Below are positions 48,701 through 59,700 of a stretch of DNA of 64,000 bases, piece by piece. Both the position numbers and the translations under genes were made by a program. Under the pieces are notes generated by a model that saw nothing but the letters and a program-made list of their open reading frames with translations, had not been told where the DNA came from and made no database searches. How positions within the stretch are numbered: position 1 is the stretch's first letter; the number at the start of each line of letters is the position of its first letter. Source of the DNA: Amphibalanus amphitrite (lineage: Eukaryota > Arthropoda > Thecostraca > Balanomorpha > Balanidae); contig NW_024881825.1 in NCBI RefSeq assembly GCF_019059575.1, positions 558,001 through 622,000 of the forward strand, in the 5' to 3' direction.

Positions 48701-49513
48701 AATGTGAGATATTCCGTCTTCTGGATTTGCAGAACGATCCTGCATTTGAGCCTCACAAAGTTGGGTGAACTTCACCCAGTCGGCTTTGTTAAGGTTCCAA
48801 CGGGGAACAAATGATGGTATTCCGGTAATTGAAAAACTAAATTTAAGAGAAATCGGGTAATGATCACTGTCATGGATGTCACTATCAACGCTCCAAAGAA
48901 ACCAAGGGGCGAGACACGGAGAACAGAGTGATAAGTCAATGGCTGACTCTGTGTTGTGAGATAAATTAAAATGTGTCGGCTGGTTAAGATTAAGGGTAAC
49001 TATCCTATGGACGTCAATAAAGTCTTCGATTATTTTGCCTCTACCGTCTAACAACTGTTCATCCCACCAAGCTGGGCTGTGGGCATTAAAATCACCCATA
49101 AGAAGAAATGGATGACGGAATTGCTGAACGAGATGGTTGAGCTGTCGAAGAAGTTCGGAATTATCGAAATCCGGAGGAATATAAATACTACATACATCTA
49201 TGTCTCTACCGTTGATGTACAATTACATGGTACATGCAACGGCTTGTAGATCTGTGTGTATATCGAGTTCGCTATGTGTATAATCATTCTGTACGTATAG
49301 CGCCACACCACCGTGGCGGCGCTGTCCGTAAAGCTCATCGTGCCTATATAAAGTGTAGTTTGATAAATTGAAATTGTACTGATCAGTTGGTAAAAACCAA
49401 GTTTCCTGGAGAGCAATGAGTACCGGTGTTAAGACAGAGAAAAAGTTTTTTAGTTCGGCCCACTTAGAAAGCAGGCCTCGACAGTTCCATTGTAGCATGG
49501 TGTGCGTATTCAT
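45745..49513 (-). pseudogene. ORF2 of the I-type element: endonuclease, reverse transcriptase, RNase H (disrupted)
   Basis: Target-primed reverse-transcription enzyme of the element. The frame starts at ATG 49513 (MNTHTMLQWNCRG), overlapping the ORF1 stop as ATGA. The AP-type endonuclease shows ALQETW and MGDFNAHSPAW, plus SDHYPI. RT shows GPDKLHYAFF, LPQGSCLSPLLF and FADDSAIW. RNase H shows YTDGSK, SAELYAI, CSDSKSA and PGHAGIMGN. A C-terminal zinc finger begins CPHCRVPLSIEHILLHC. Two lesions are visible: an in-frame TAA at 49225-49223 inside the endonuclease, and a frame change near 48290-48300 in an ACACAC run, between endonuclease and RT. The 838-codon RT/RNase H part (48261-45745) is otherwise open. 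Confidence 0.93.
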
Positions 49514-51108
49514 GGTTGTCGACGAGAGGAGTTTCCACGGCTGGGCGAGGCCCAGCTCGACGCGCGGTTCCTACCCATCGAGACGCGAATCGGCGGACGT
49601 GGTTGGCGATCCCCTGTGCGAGGAGAGGAGGCCTGGGGATGGGCACCGCTGCGCCCCTGTACTCTGGTCCAGTCAGTAGTACGGCTTGTTCCTGGGGTCG
49701 GTTTCGTTTTCTGGGCGATCTCGGGAGAGACAGCTGGCTGAGAGTCAGGCGAGGGCACTGGCTCATCGATCTCGATGGCCTCAGTGGTTTGGGTCGTGCT
49801 TGTGGATGCGGCCGGTTTGGGAGCGAGAGGCTTGAGAAGCTCCAGGGGAGGGAGTGCGGCGATCGGCTCGGTCTGAGTACTGCATGAGACAGTTTGAGTG
49901 CTGGCGGCTTTTGCATAGGATTTGCCCGGAGTCGGAGTGGCGTTCTCTGCTTCTACCCGGCGTCGTGCGTCGGGATAGGAACAGGCGGTTTTGGCTTTCA
50001 CTTCACAGATGCGTTTTTCCTTCTGCCAGACAGGGCACTGTGAGGACGAAACAGAGTGATCTGTGCTGTCACAGCTAAGGCATTTGACTGGAGTGGAGCA
50101 TGCTGAGCCCTCGTGTGGGGCTTCTCCACACTTCTGGCATCTGGCGGACTGGCGGCAAGTAGAACTACCATGACCGAAACGCTGACACTTAAAGCAGCGG
50201 AGGGGGTTGGGAATGAACACTCGGACGTCCTTCCTAACCCAGCCGATCGTGATCTTTTCAGGCAGAGTCGTCGTGTCAAAGGTGAGAACTAGCAGACTAG
50301 TGTCTCGCCGTTGCCCATCGCGGAAGGTGGTCAGGCGGCGGATGTGTGTTACACCATCACCCCTCAGCTCAGACAGAATCTCATCCTCAGACATATGACG
50401 GAGTTCCGGAGCAAAAATCGTGCCCTTGGAAGAGTTTCGGCTTTGGTGGAGCGAGACTGTCACCTTCTTGCCGCAGAAAGTCGTGGTCTTCAGAAGCGGT
50501 TTGGTTTCTTTTCGGGAGTTTGTTTTTACGATCAGAGTGCCGTTTGCCGGAGCCTCGATAGCTAGATCCATGGAACCAGTGATAGCAGCGATCTGCTTCC
50601 TAGGCCAAAAAACGTTCATCTTCCGGAAAGAAACGTCGTCGTCGCAGGGCTTGATAACCAGAAAAGAACCGTGGAGAGGCAAGTAAGGCTCGAGCGGAGC
50701 GCGATCAACCGAATCACAGGCAGGTGCGTTGTCTAAGTTCGTGCGCGGGTCAGAGCTCCGGGAGTGGTCGGTGAACGGGCGAGGGTCATGGCTCCGGGCG
50801 AGGTCGGTAGACGAGCGAGGGTCAGAGTGCCGGGCGGGGTCAGAGGTCGAGCGAAGGTCAGAGGCGTGGTCAATGGACGAGCGAGGGTCGGTACCGGGTA
50901 GATTAGTCGAGGGGCGGGCAGAGGAGGGAGGGGTGACGATTGGGCGGGAGTCGGTATCCATGGAGGCGGGAGTGAGGTCAGGAGCAGGAGTAGAGGTTGG
51001 AGGGGAGTCAGAGTCGGAGTCGGTATAGGAATCAGAAAGCGGGCGCTGACGGCGCCGCTTCCCCATGATGGGGCAAACGGGATGAGGGTGTGAGCAGTGA
51101 GAGTTCAA
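49510..51108 (-). CDS. ORF1 (gag-like) protein of the I-type element
   Basis: An RNA-binding protein that forms the ribonucleoprotein with the element RNA. 532 aa from 51108; an alternative start at 51066 (MGKRRRQRP) has a basic N-terminus and may be the real one. A Ser/Asp/Pro-rich N-terminal region with repeated SDPRSSTD-like units covers residues about 20-125. A central domain follows, then CCHC knuckles CFKCQRFGHGSSTC, CQKCGEAPHEGSAC and a C-x2-C variant CLSCDSTDHSVSSSQC near residues 305-360. The C-terminus is Pro/Ser/Arg-rich. The frame is open throughout. Confidence 0.9.
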   Translation of the reverse strand: MNSHCSHPHPVCPIMGKRRRQRPLSDSYTDSDSDSPPTSTPAPDLTPASMDTDSRPIVTPPSSARPSTNLPGTDPRSSIDHASDLRSTSDPARHSDPRSSTDLARSHDPRPFTDHSRSSDPRTNLDNAPACDSVDRAPLEPYLPLHGSFLVIKPCDDDVSFRKMNVFWPRKQIAAITGSMDLAIEAPANGTLIVKTNSRKETKPLLKTTTFCGKKVTVSLHQSRNSSKGTIFAPELRHMSEDEILSELRGDGVTHIRRLTTFRDGQRRDTSLLVLTFDTTTLPEKITIGWVRKDVRVFIPNPLRCFKCQRFGHGSSTCRQSARCQKCGEAPHEGSACSTPVKCLSCDSTDHSVSSSQCPVWQKEKRICEVKAKTACSYPDARRRVEAENATPTPGKSYAKAASTQTVSCSTQTEPIAALPPLELLKPLAPKPAASTSTTQTTEAIEIDEPVPSPDSQPAVSPEIAQKTKPTPGTSRTTDWTRVQGRSGAHPQASSPRTGDRQPRPPIRVSMGRNRASSWASPSRGNSSRRQP

Positions 51109-51240
51109 GGAGTGGGACAGTAGGGAAAAACTGGATCAAAGTAGGTGTGTAGGTTGGTGTAGGAAGAGTTCTCAAACAAACCCGTGAAATGCTAACTGCC
51201 GGAGCAAGTCAACGATCACCTCAGCCTGTGTGTGTCGCCG

Positions 51241-52560
51241 CTGCTTTCGTGACCTATATAAGAATCAAAATGGTCTCATTTGGTAGTTTCGGAAGAAAAA
51301 GCGTTGCCAATCGTCCCATGATGAATATTGCAGAGGTTTTAAAGATGCACCCTAACAATTGTACTTTCGCCCCCACTTGAAAACCGCCAAACAATGTGCC
51401 AACATATCATTGGTTCAAAAAAAGTTAAAAAAAAAATTGTTGTAATTCAAAACTGTATGAGACAGCACCATCTAGTTGTAACAGTAGATCCAACTCCTTC
51501 AGGGCAGGTTATGTAAAGGTTCGCCATCCACGGATACGCGTTTACGATACCTCGAGTAGTTCCAACTCTTTCAGTGAGGGCTGTGCCAATGGCTCGACAC
51601 CCGCGGGGACAATATCCGGTGCTGGGTAGCTACCTTACTGCAGGCTGTGGGTACAGTGCATATTTACGAGTAATAAGGCAGGCAAGTCTGCTTACCCTCT
51701 AGCTAGAATCTGGACATGGCGAGTTAATACACATATACCACCCGCAGAGCAACGCTTAATTCGCCAGCTTCGGGTGAAATTGTTTTCAGTGCAGAGTCGC
51801 TAATCCGCGGATCACACACCAGCCGGAGGTTGCAACATGGCTGGCAGTTCCGCCTCTCCGACCGGTGCCAGCTGTATATGGCCGCCGAACTGAAAATCTC
51901 CGTGTTGTATTAGTGCTGGGCACTGACCTATTTTATCTCTTAGATCCGGCAAAATATCTACAGACCAGACTATCGCAATGCTTTGTGAAATGGGGCTAAT
52001 GCCTCCGCGGTAAACTTTCACTCTCGTTTTAAGGGTAGCACTAGGATAGCATTTCTTGCGAAATATAGTGACGACAACAGCATCGCAAACTATCGCATTA
52101 TAGGTAAGCATGAATCATTCAGGAGTGAGTAAGATGCGTCAAACTTTATGTAGGTATTATTGTATTATGCAGTCAATGCTCCTTTTAGCTCCAGTCTTCG
52201 CCAACCTTTATATTGTTAACGCGCACGTTGAGGTATATAACATCTAATAAGTTCAATTTTTTTAATATCAAGGTCGAGTGCAACTGAGCCAAATTCTAAC
52301 AAGAGCTTGAAGTGTGCGGTTCTTTTAGTTTGTGACAATTTTGTTTTTCATGCAAGAAAGGATTGTCATGGATCGATGGGGTTTCATGGTTTCATGGACA
52401 AAAATACCAAGAAGCGCTAGTTGCAAGACTATACGCAAGTGCTCTCAGCTGTGCACACTGCACGGTTATCTGCAAAGGTGCTAGAGTGTGATATTTACGT
52501 TTTCAAGTGAGCTTTGAAGCTATTTAGCCAAAGAGGAAGGTGTCATTAAGTGGCTCAATT
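51241..52560. other. Intergenic stretch, no supported gene
   Basis: Ordinary AT-rich sequence. A sentence-like repeat TCCAACTCCTTCAG/TCCAACTCTTTCAG occurs at about 51489 and 51559. No coding region is recognised. Confidence 0.5.
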
Positions 52561-52599
52561 CGAACGGTTGTCGAATATCGTCAACATATCGTCGATATA

Positions 52600-53250
52600 G
52601 CCACATCAGCCCGAGTCGCGATCGACGTTCGGCGGCCATACCCTATACCCAGTCCGCTTCGAGCTGGGGCTTTCACCGGGGGGTCGCTCGCGCAGCGCCG
52701 GTGCCGGCGCGCCCGCGCAGCGAAAGTGCGCCCATGCAGCGGATGGTGGCGCGGCCTGGCACCGAGTGGCGTCACTGCAGCGCCCGTCCGATGACGCCGG
52801 TCGGCGCCGACGGTCGGTGACGTAACGCGCCGGCCGGCCAGCTGACCGACGCGACGGCGAGCCTTTCTTGCCCGCCGGCGGCGCGTGAATGTTTTGCTGC
52901 CGGCGCCGAAGGTCACTGGGCCAGTTGGTCGCGCGCGCGGCGAGCGGCACCGAGAGGGGCCACATCTCGGCGGCCAGCTTCCCTTTCACGACGGTGCCGG
53001 CAGTGCCGTCAGCGCCCGTCACGAGGCCGCGTGTCACAATCGACGGGCAAGGCCGGCCGAGAGGCGCCGGCGAGTGTAGTTACACCGCGGAGGGCCGCGA
53101 CGGCCGGCATCTGCGCCCGGGCGTGGCTCCACTTCACGCTCGATTGGGAAACCAGCTCTCCGACGACGGGGGTGACGTGACAGGAAGGAACGGGAGGACG
53201 CTGATGCCGTGTCATGGGCAGCACAGCATCCATCCGAGATGCATTGCTGG
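52600..53250. other. GC- and CpG-rich island, no gene assigned
   Basis: The segment is markedly richer in CG dinucleotides than its flanks. Overlapping frames on both strands are open simply because of composition, and none shows a domain. It could be the 5' end of an unseen gene or a relic. Confidence 0.4.
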
Positions 53251-53772
53251 GACGTCATATAACTTATAAGTGAACCTCCGCACGGTCTAAAATGTGGCAA
53301 CTTTGTAACGCCCTCACTGCGAGAGAATGTTTTGCAGGGACACCGGACATGGAACTTCAGTGAGTGGTAAGCTCCCGAGTTCTCGCCGCTTGTGTGCATA
53401 GCTATCTCAGCTCAAATATTCATAAAAGTCACCAGGAGTCAGCTTAGTTACGTGACTTCAACATTATAAGACAATCGGGGAAGGGGGGGGCAGGGTAACT
53501 GTTGTTTTGGACCCGGATGATGCTGAAAAGCGATAGGTTCGATGAGAGTTGCAATGAAAATACTTCGATCGGCAATCGGCAGACGGCAATCTGAAGTACG
53601 CCAAATGCCAGACCAAATACCGCGCCCTCACTATGTTTCTAGAAAAAAAAAACAAAAACTTATGCTGACTAGTGAAAAAAGATTGTCAAAATCGGGAACA
53701 TGAATCAGTGAATGCTACTTTTGGTGACCTATAGTGACCTAAGCTTTGACAAAAACCATATTTATAATTTAA

Positions 53773-54252
53773 AGGGACCCTCCCACCTTAACATTAGAAT
53801 TGAGTTGAGATAGCCAAAATGGGGTCCCTGGCTCACAATTACCGGTTTCGGCACTCACAACATCGAGAAATGCCTTAACTCCGAAATATTGAATTTCAAA
53901 ATTGCAGCATTTTGATTCAGAGGGGCTAATGCTTAGGAATACCCCTCTGAATGTGTCAACGTCAGCGCAAATATCTAACGATTTTTAAATGTTTGACTAA
54001 AACGTTTTGTAGCACGCGGTGGTATATGCTATTTGCGCGCAACATCTGCCGCAAACGCCGCACTTCTAAAATAAAGTCGCTAGAAACAGCGGAGATCCCA
54101 AAAAAGTAAACAAAAGTAAAAGTCGAATATCTTGAAAACCGGTGAATATTTTTCGGTGAAATTTGGTAGATATTCGTTTTTGCTCTTTCTGAACCGAGCG
54201 ACATCACTTTCATGCCAATTCATAAACTTTTTTTGAAGGTGGGAGGGTCCCT
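53773..54252. mobile_element. MITE with TAA target duplication
   Basis: Inverted ends AGGGACCCTCCCACCTT (53773-53789 and 54236-54252) are flanked by TAA at 53770-53772 and 54253-54255. A 3-bp TAA/TWA duplication fits PIF/Harbinger-type MITEs. No coding capacity in the 480 bp. Confidence 0.75.
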
Positions 54253-54805
54253 TAAAAAAAACTTATAGAGAGCTGCCAGTCGCTTTATCGTGACATTCGA
54301 CGTGGCATAAAGAAAGTAACACGGTGGTCGGTGACTGTAAAATCAGATCGGTGACCGGACCAGATGCCCCGGGCCCGGACGGTCCCCGGCTTATCCCAGG
54401 GCACACCGTGTGATGTAGGTATTGTTCGCCCCCAGAGGCAGACACACTGTGATGTATGGAGGCGGTATTTGCCCTGGTGCAGAGCGTCGCGTGACACCCT
54501 TCTGGCCAAGGAACTCGCTGTTTGTACTTTGTACCGCTTCAGCACTGTGACGGGATGGAGAAACACGGACAAAATTTGGTGGCAGCTTCTCCCGCAGACA
54601 TCTGCCGTGGAAGCCCTCTCTAGTTCTACGGGCTACATATACCTACTTCCGACTTCGCGTGTCAGAGTTGCACTTCCGACTTCCGAGGTCGGCTGCAATG
54701 TTAGGAAGCGGCCGGTTTCACTGCAGTACATCCGCGGCGCACCGCGTGTGGGTGAATTGTGACGGCTCTATCATCGACAACGTCACTAGCGCGGCGGGGC
54801 GCATA

Positions 54806-54943
54806 GGCGGCGGAACGGGGAGGGCAGCGGGGCACCGTGCCCCCTTTGATTTTGGCATTTTAACATTAGCCCTATGGGCGTTGCATGAAAGAATGGGACC
54901 AAAAGTCGGCAGTGCCCCCACTTAATTGAAGGTGTTCCGCCGC
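54806..54943 (-). mobile_element. Small MITE family A, copy 1
   Basis: 138 bp with GGCGGCGGAAC/GTTCCGCCGC ends and TA on both sides (54804-54805, 54944-54945). It contains the family body with CCCATAGGGCTAATGTTAAA and GTCGGCAGTGCCCCC (on opposite strands). It is inverted relative to copies 2 and 3. Confidence 0.85.
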
Positions 54944-55040
54944 TACCGGTAGTGGCGGAACACCTTCAATTAAGGGGGGGGGGGCACTGCCGACTTTTGG
55001 TCCCATTCTTTCCACGCAACGCCCATAGGGCTAATGTTAA

Positions 55041-55925
55041 CCCTCGCATGTGTGCGGCGTTTGCTAGCTTCTAATGTGTAGGGGGGGGGGTCGGTTGGAC
55101 CCCCCCCCCCTTGCCGTTTGGCCCCTGATCGAGCTAGAGCTTCGCGGAAAAACGAGCGTGTTGCCCGTGACGAGAGGAAGCCGATGATACCCAATTTTAA
55201 GGTCCTAGGTCATTGGTTGACCTTCCAGGTCAGGTCAATGACCCAAAGTCGGGAAAATCGGGACCTGTTAGAAAGTCGTAAAGTGTGGCTGCTAAGGGGT
55301 TTTTCGGGGTGCTGATCACGAATATCGTGTTAGTTTTGATCACAGATGATGTCTTGAAGCATTTAGACCAGGTCGGGTCAGGTCAGGTCAGGTCAACCAG
55401 TAGGCGTCGTGAATGGGTATTCGTAGTACGTGTCAACCGCCTCTGACAGCTTCGTAACATGTTACGAAGTCACCAAAACTACTTCGTAAATGTTCAAATG
55501 GTTGCTAAATTCGAATTCAGCTCCAAAAACTAGCCTAGAAACATGTAAAACTCGAAAAAGTGACCCGAGGTCACTCGAGGTCACCAAAGGTCAATGACCT
55601 GACCTGACCTTCAGGTGACCTTGACACACACGGGAGTAACATCAAATCACATGTTTGAACGTTTGAAACCACGAAAAGCTTGCAAACACGCGGCTAGTGC
55701 GAGCCGACATACGCGAAATCGCGATTCCGGCCAAACAGGGTCTCGGAAAAGAGGTCACAGGTCAAAGGTCATTTGGTTCAGGGTCATGAAATTTTCAGGG
55801 TAGGTGTAAAATTGATCAATGCGAGGGTACTGAAAGTTTCGTCGCGATCGGCCGCTTTTTACGCGAGTTATTCGCGAAAAACCATGGGGGGGTCCATCCG
55901 ACCCCCCCCCCTACACATGCGAGGG
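55041..55925. mobile_element. piggyBac-like non-autonomous element nested in MITE copy 2
   Basis: 885 bp with 13-bp inverted ends CCCTCGCATGTGT, flanked by TTAA at 55037-55040 and 55926-55929. The CCC...GGG ends with a TTAA duplication are the piggyBac signature. The uninterrupted family copy at 58330-58475 has a single TTAA at the same point, an empty-site control. It contains runs of AGGTC/AGGTCA. No transposase frame. Confidence 0.88.
55373..55395. repeat. AGGTC pentamer array
   Basis: Four to five direct AGGTC/GGGTC units. Further AGGTCA and TGACCT half-sites lie at about 55205-55240 and 55565-55625, all within the nested piggyBac-like element. Confidence 0.7.
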
Positions 55926-56799
55926 TTAAGACTCCCAAATCAAAGGGGGGCACGGTGCCCCAGTGCCCTCCCCGTTCCGCCGCCTATGTCTTCGAGAACC
56001 GCTCAGTTTCAAGTCGCTAAGAAGTGGATGAAATAATACAACAGCTGTAGCTCGGGCCTTGAGTCCGGATACTTCGACGCTCTCTCAACTGAGCTACGAG
56101 ATAGAGACAGAAGTTGACGTAATGACATGATGTGGAAAGTGAAAATAATACCTAGGTATTGATGGAAATTTATGGACTTAGGTACGCTACAAGAAGATTG
56201 AATTGGTCAACCAATTCAAATTCAATCTACTTGTGGAGTAAGTCTATAGATTTTCATCAATAGTTACCACTTACCATTGAAGTTACTTGCTATCATGTTG
56301 ATTTTATACATAAGAACCTCATTCATTTTATTTGTATGACATGTTTGAATGCAATTTTCTCAATAAGTGAAGAAAAATGTTGGTAGTGCTCAACAACACA
56401 TTGGTAGTGCTCAGCTGAACATTGGTAGTGCTCGGGCATTCCCAGGCCTATACAAAACGACGCCCCTAATCCCTATAGAGTATAAGACCAACGATCAGCA
56501 GGACGTTTCGATTTTGCCTGATGACGTCATTTTCTTGAAAAATGTTTTAACACAATTCCACCTTATTTAGGACATCCTTGAAAAGCTGACTACATACACT
56601 TTTGGCGCACGAGTTTCATACCGGTGACGCGCCGATTTTAGGGGTAAGGCCGCTGGCTGGGTAGATTTTATTTTTAATTATTGCATTTCATCACTGTGTC
56701 AACTAGCCTGTCTGTTTCTGTCCCAACCATTAACTTGTTGCATTGCGATCTGTTATACTTTTCAGAATCCAGAAGCTTTGTACTCATCATTCTTCACCG

Positions 56800-59700
56800 A
56801 TGGAAGATGCTGTGTGCCCGTTTGTCTACTGGTCCCAGACCAAAACAAAAGTTCACCTAAAAATTGATCTCAGGGAGGTAAAGGTAAGTAGGAAATGCAT
56901 TTTCATTTTTGTGATGCATCAGCTCTTTTCTGGAGACAGCATGGGCATGACATTGCTCCGAACTCATGAAGTTCCACATGTGCGTACAGTGTCCCAAAAT
57001 TAGTGAAGTTCGTAATTTTTAAGACCTTTGCCCATCAGAATTTGGGTTGAAAATGACATACAAATGAAAAAATCATATTTTTGCTTCCAATTTTACCAAA
57101 AGAACATTTTCCTGGATGGTCTTTTTATCCTTCACTCTACTACACCTGTATATAAAGTCACGCTGTCCCCACTTTTATGGGCCCTATCTAACCCTCAATT
57201 TTCCACTCATCCTCTTTTGGCTGAGTAATTATTCAGTCTGACGCCCAAGTGAAAATAAATTTTTTGGACACTACATATTGCAAACTCTGCTAGAAAGGAG
57301 GTAATTACCTGCTGGCAGTCTAGGCCAGCAGTCTGATTTCAAATTACCTTGGGTAGGTATATGACCTTTAGATGTGCTTGCTTTAGTTTATCAAATTGTC
57401 ACAATAGTACTAATTAGTCTCATCCTACTCTAGCTTGCCTGTGTAGGTAGGTGTGGTATTTGCCTATACCCGCTCAGAACAACAATCTCGTAATCAGCAA
57501 TAAGATTTGACAATTCTTTTGTGGATATTCCTGTTAATTCATGAACAACACTATGGTGCTGCCATATCAAGCTTATGTGGATAGCAGTTGAAGGGCTGTT
57601 TCCATTTGTACAGAAGCCGGATGTGGATTTACTTCCCGAGCAGCTGGTGTTCAGGGCTGAAGGTCTGGGCAACTCTGGCAACCAACTGTATTCCTTCACC
57701 CTGGATTTGTTCCAACAAGTCATACCAGAGGTGAGCAGAGCTCTGTGAATTTTGTAATGATCAACTGGGTGTGAATGCAATATGTATTCAATTGTTTGAC
57801 CAGTTATTTTATTATTATTAAAGCTTTGCTATTTGGTTATAGGTACTGGTTCACAGGCATAGTTATAGTTACACACCACAATAGGCAGGGAGGGAAGGAG
57901 CTGCCATTTGTAAATGGTTGCCAGCACCATAACTGCAATAGCCTGCTGTATTTCCTGTCTCAGTAGCGCAGCACCTGGTGTAACACGCTTATTCCCCACA
58001 CTCAGGAGACCCATGTAACACGCTGATCTTCCCCACCCCCAGGAGACCCAGTACCAGGTGTCAGACCGCAATGTTCAGGTCACGCTGACCAAGGAGGACG
58101 AGGAATGGTGGCCCCACCTGACTCGCCAGAAGACCAAACTCCCCTGGCTGAGGGTAAGATTGTACCAATGGGCAACAATGAATTATAGCCAGTGACCATT
58201 TGTTTGCAGTCATTAACTCATTATTTTTCTTATGTGCTCTATTTTAAAAAGTGACTATGCTACTAGGGGACCCATCCTTTGCTCAATTTTGTTATTTTAT
58301 TAGAAACTGGTGAACGTTGCCGATCATTAGCGGCGGAACACCTTCAATTAAGGGGGGCACTGCCGACTTTTGGTCCCATTCTTTCCATGCAACGCCCATA
58401 GGGCTAATGTTAAAATGCCGAAATCAAAGGGGGGGGGGGGGCACGGTGCCCCGGTGCCCTCCCCGTTCCGCCGCCTATGTTGCCGATCCTTAGCAGGACT
58501 GTCCGAACAGTGCCGATCATTAGCAGGAGGACTGTCTGTGCCGCCTGCGACTCTCACGCAGAGGGCTGTGCTGACCGGGCAGCCGGCCGCTCCCCGCTCC
58601 CCGCTCCCCACCCGTGTTTACCGCCTCAGCAGATAGTGAGATGACTGACAGATTGCTGTCTGGGCAAAAACCCAGATAACTCGGGCGGTCTGGAGCGGCA
58701 GATACTGCTGACAGCGGGAAGATTGACACGCCCACACGGGCCGGCCGCGGTGTCGCCCTCCGACTGTCGCTATGTGCGGTCGGCCCCTAACTGGACCCGC
58801 CCCACCGTGCAGACGAAGGGTTACAGCGGCTGGGGAACGGCCCATATGGTTTTCGACACGTTTACTTAGCTCTGAATTTCTTCTAACTGAAGTGCAAACA
58901 ATTTTATCGTGTTTGCTAACACAACACTGCCATGCTGAAAACTATCAAGGAACGTCGATGATTGCAGATCGCAATGTGATTCATCGCTGGGCGCTGGCAT
59001 AATACAGTGAAGCCCTACTACATGAAATCGATCTTCTATACCTCAAGTTATAGTTGCAAACTACACAGCAGGACACTCAACATATTCGTGTTTAGTTGCT
59101 CCATCCTGACCGTGTCACGCGCTCAAGCTCCAGAGAAATTACTCGAGTGATCGGTTGAGTTCAGAAACATGATTCGTGTTTTTAAAATTGCCGACATTCA
59201 GTGTTTGAGCAACTGTTCACTGCTCATTGCTCCCAAAGTGGGTGATCTACGAATCGTAAATAAATGACTCCGCTCCTCATACCACTGGTAGCCGCCGACT
59301 GCAGCGTCCTCTATAACTCTGGCCGCCAGGTGGACTTTGACAGGTGGCGCTCGGAGAGCGAGGACGAGGCCGAGGGCCGGGACGTGATGAGCGACTACCC
59401 GGACGTCTACGACCGGCTCCTACAGGAGGAGACGGCACCGCGGGACAACAGGCGTGAGTGAGGGGAGGGGAGAGGGCGCCCAGAGACAACAGGCTTGAGT
59501 AGGGGAGGGAAGACCGCGCCCCGTGACAATTATAGGCGTGAGTAGGGGGAGGGGAGGAGACGGCGCCCCGGGATAACAGGAGTGAGTGCCTGAGTAGGGG
59601 AGGACAGGAGACAGCGACTGGCTCCTGCAGGAGGAGACCGCGCCCAGAGACAATAGGTGTGAGCAGTGCTTTCCGCGATAACTAATTTTTGGACCTGCGA

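Larger units (their letters stand above)
45600..51230 (-). mobile_element. Full-length I-superfamily non-LTR retrotransposon, coding region damaged
   Basis: A 5,631-bp element running 51230 to 45600. It has a short 5' UTR (51230-51109), ORF1 (51108-49510), ORF2 (49513-45745), a short 3' UTR and an (AAAG)n-like tail at 45619-45600. The exact 10-bp target duplication on both sides shows that it is not 5'-truncated. An RNase H domain after RT plus a zinc-knuckle ORF1 puts it in the I group. One stop and one frameshift in ORF2 make this copy unable to encode an intact ORF2 protein. Confidence 0.92.
54952..55984 (+). mobile_element. Small MITE family A, copy 2, split by a nested element
   Basis: The left part (54952-55040) and right part (55930-55984) join to the same body as copies 1 and 3. 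TA flanks lie at 54950-54951 and 55985-55986. The interruption is exactly at a TTAA present in the other copies. It is head to head with copy 1, separated only by TACCGGTA. Confidence 0.88.

Noticed and set aside
52581-53399. Frames of 111-143 aa in the CpG-rich island
   Set aside because: Open on both strands because of composition, without any recognisable domain or splice-consistent extension.
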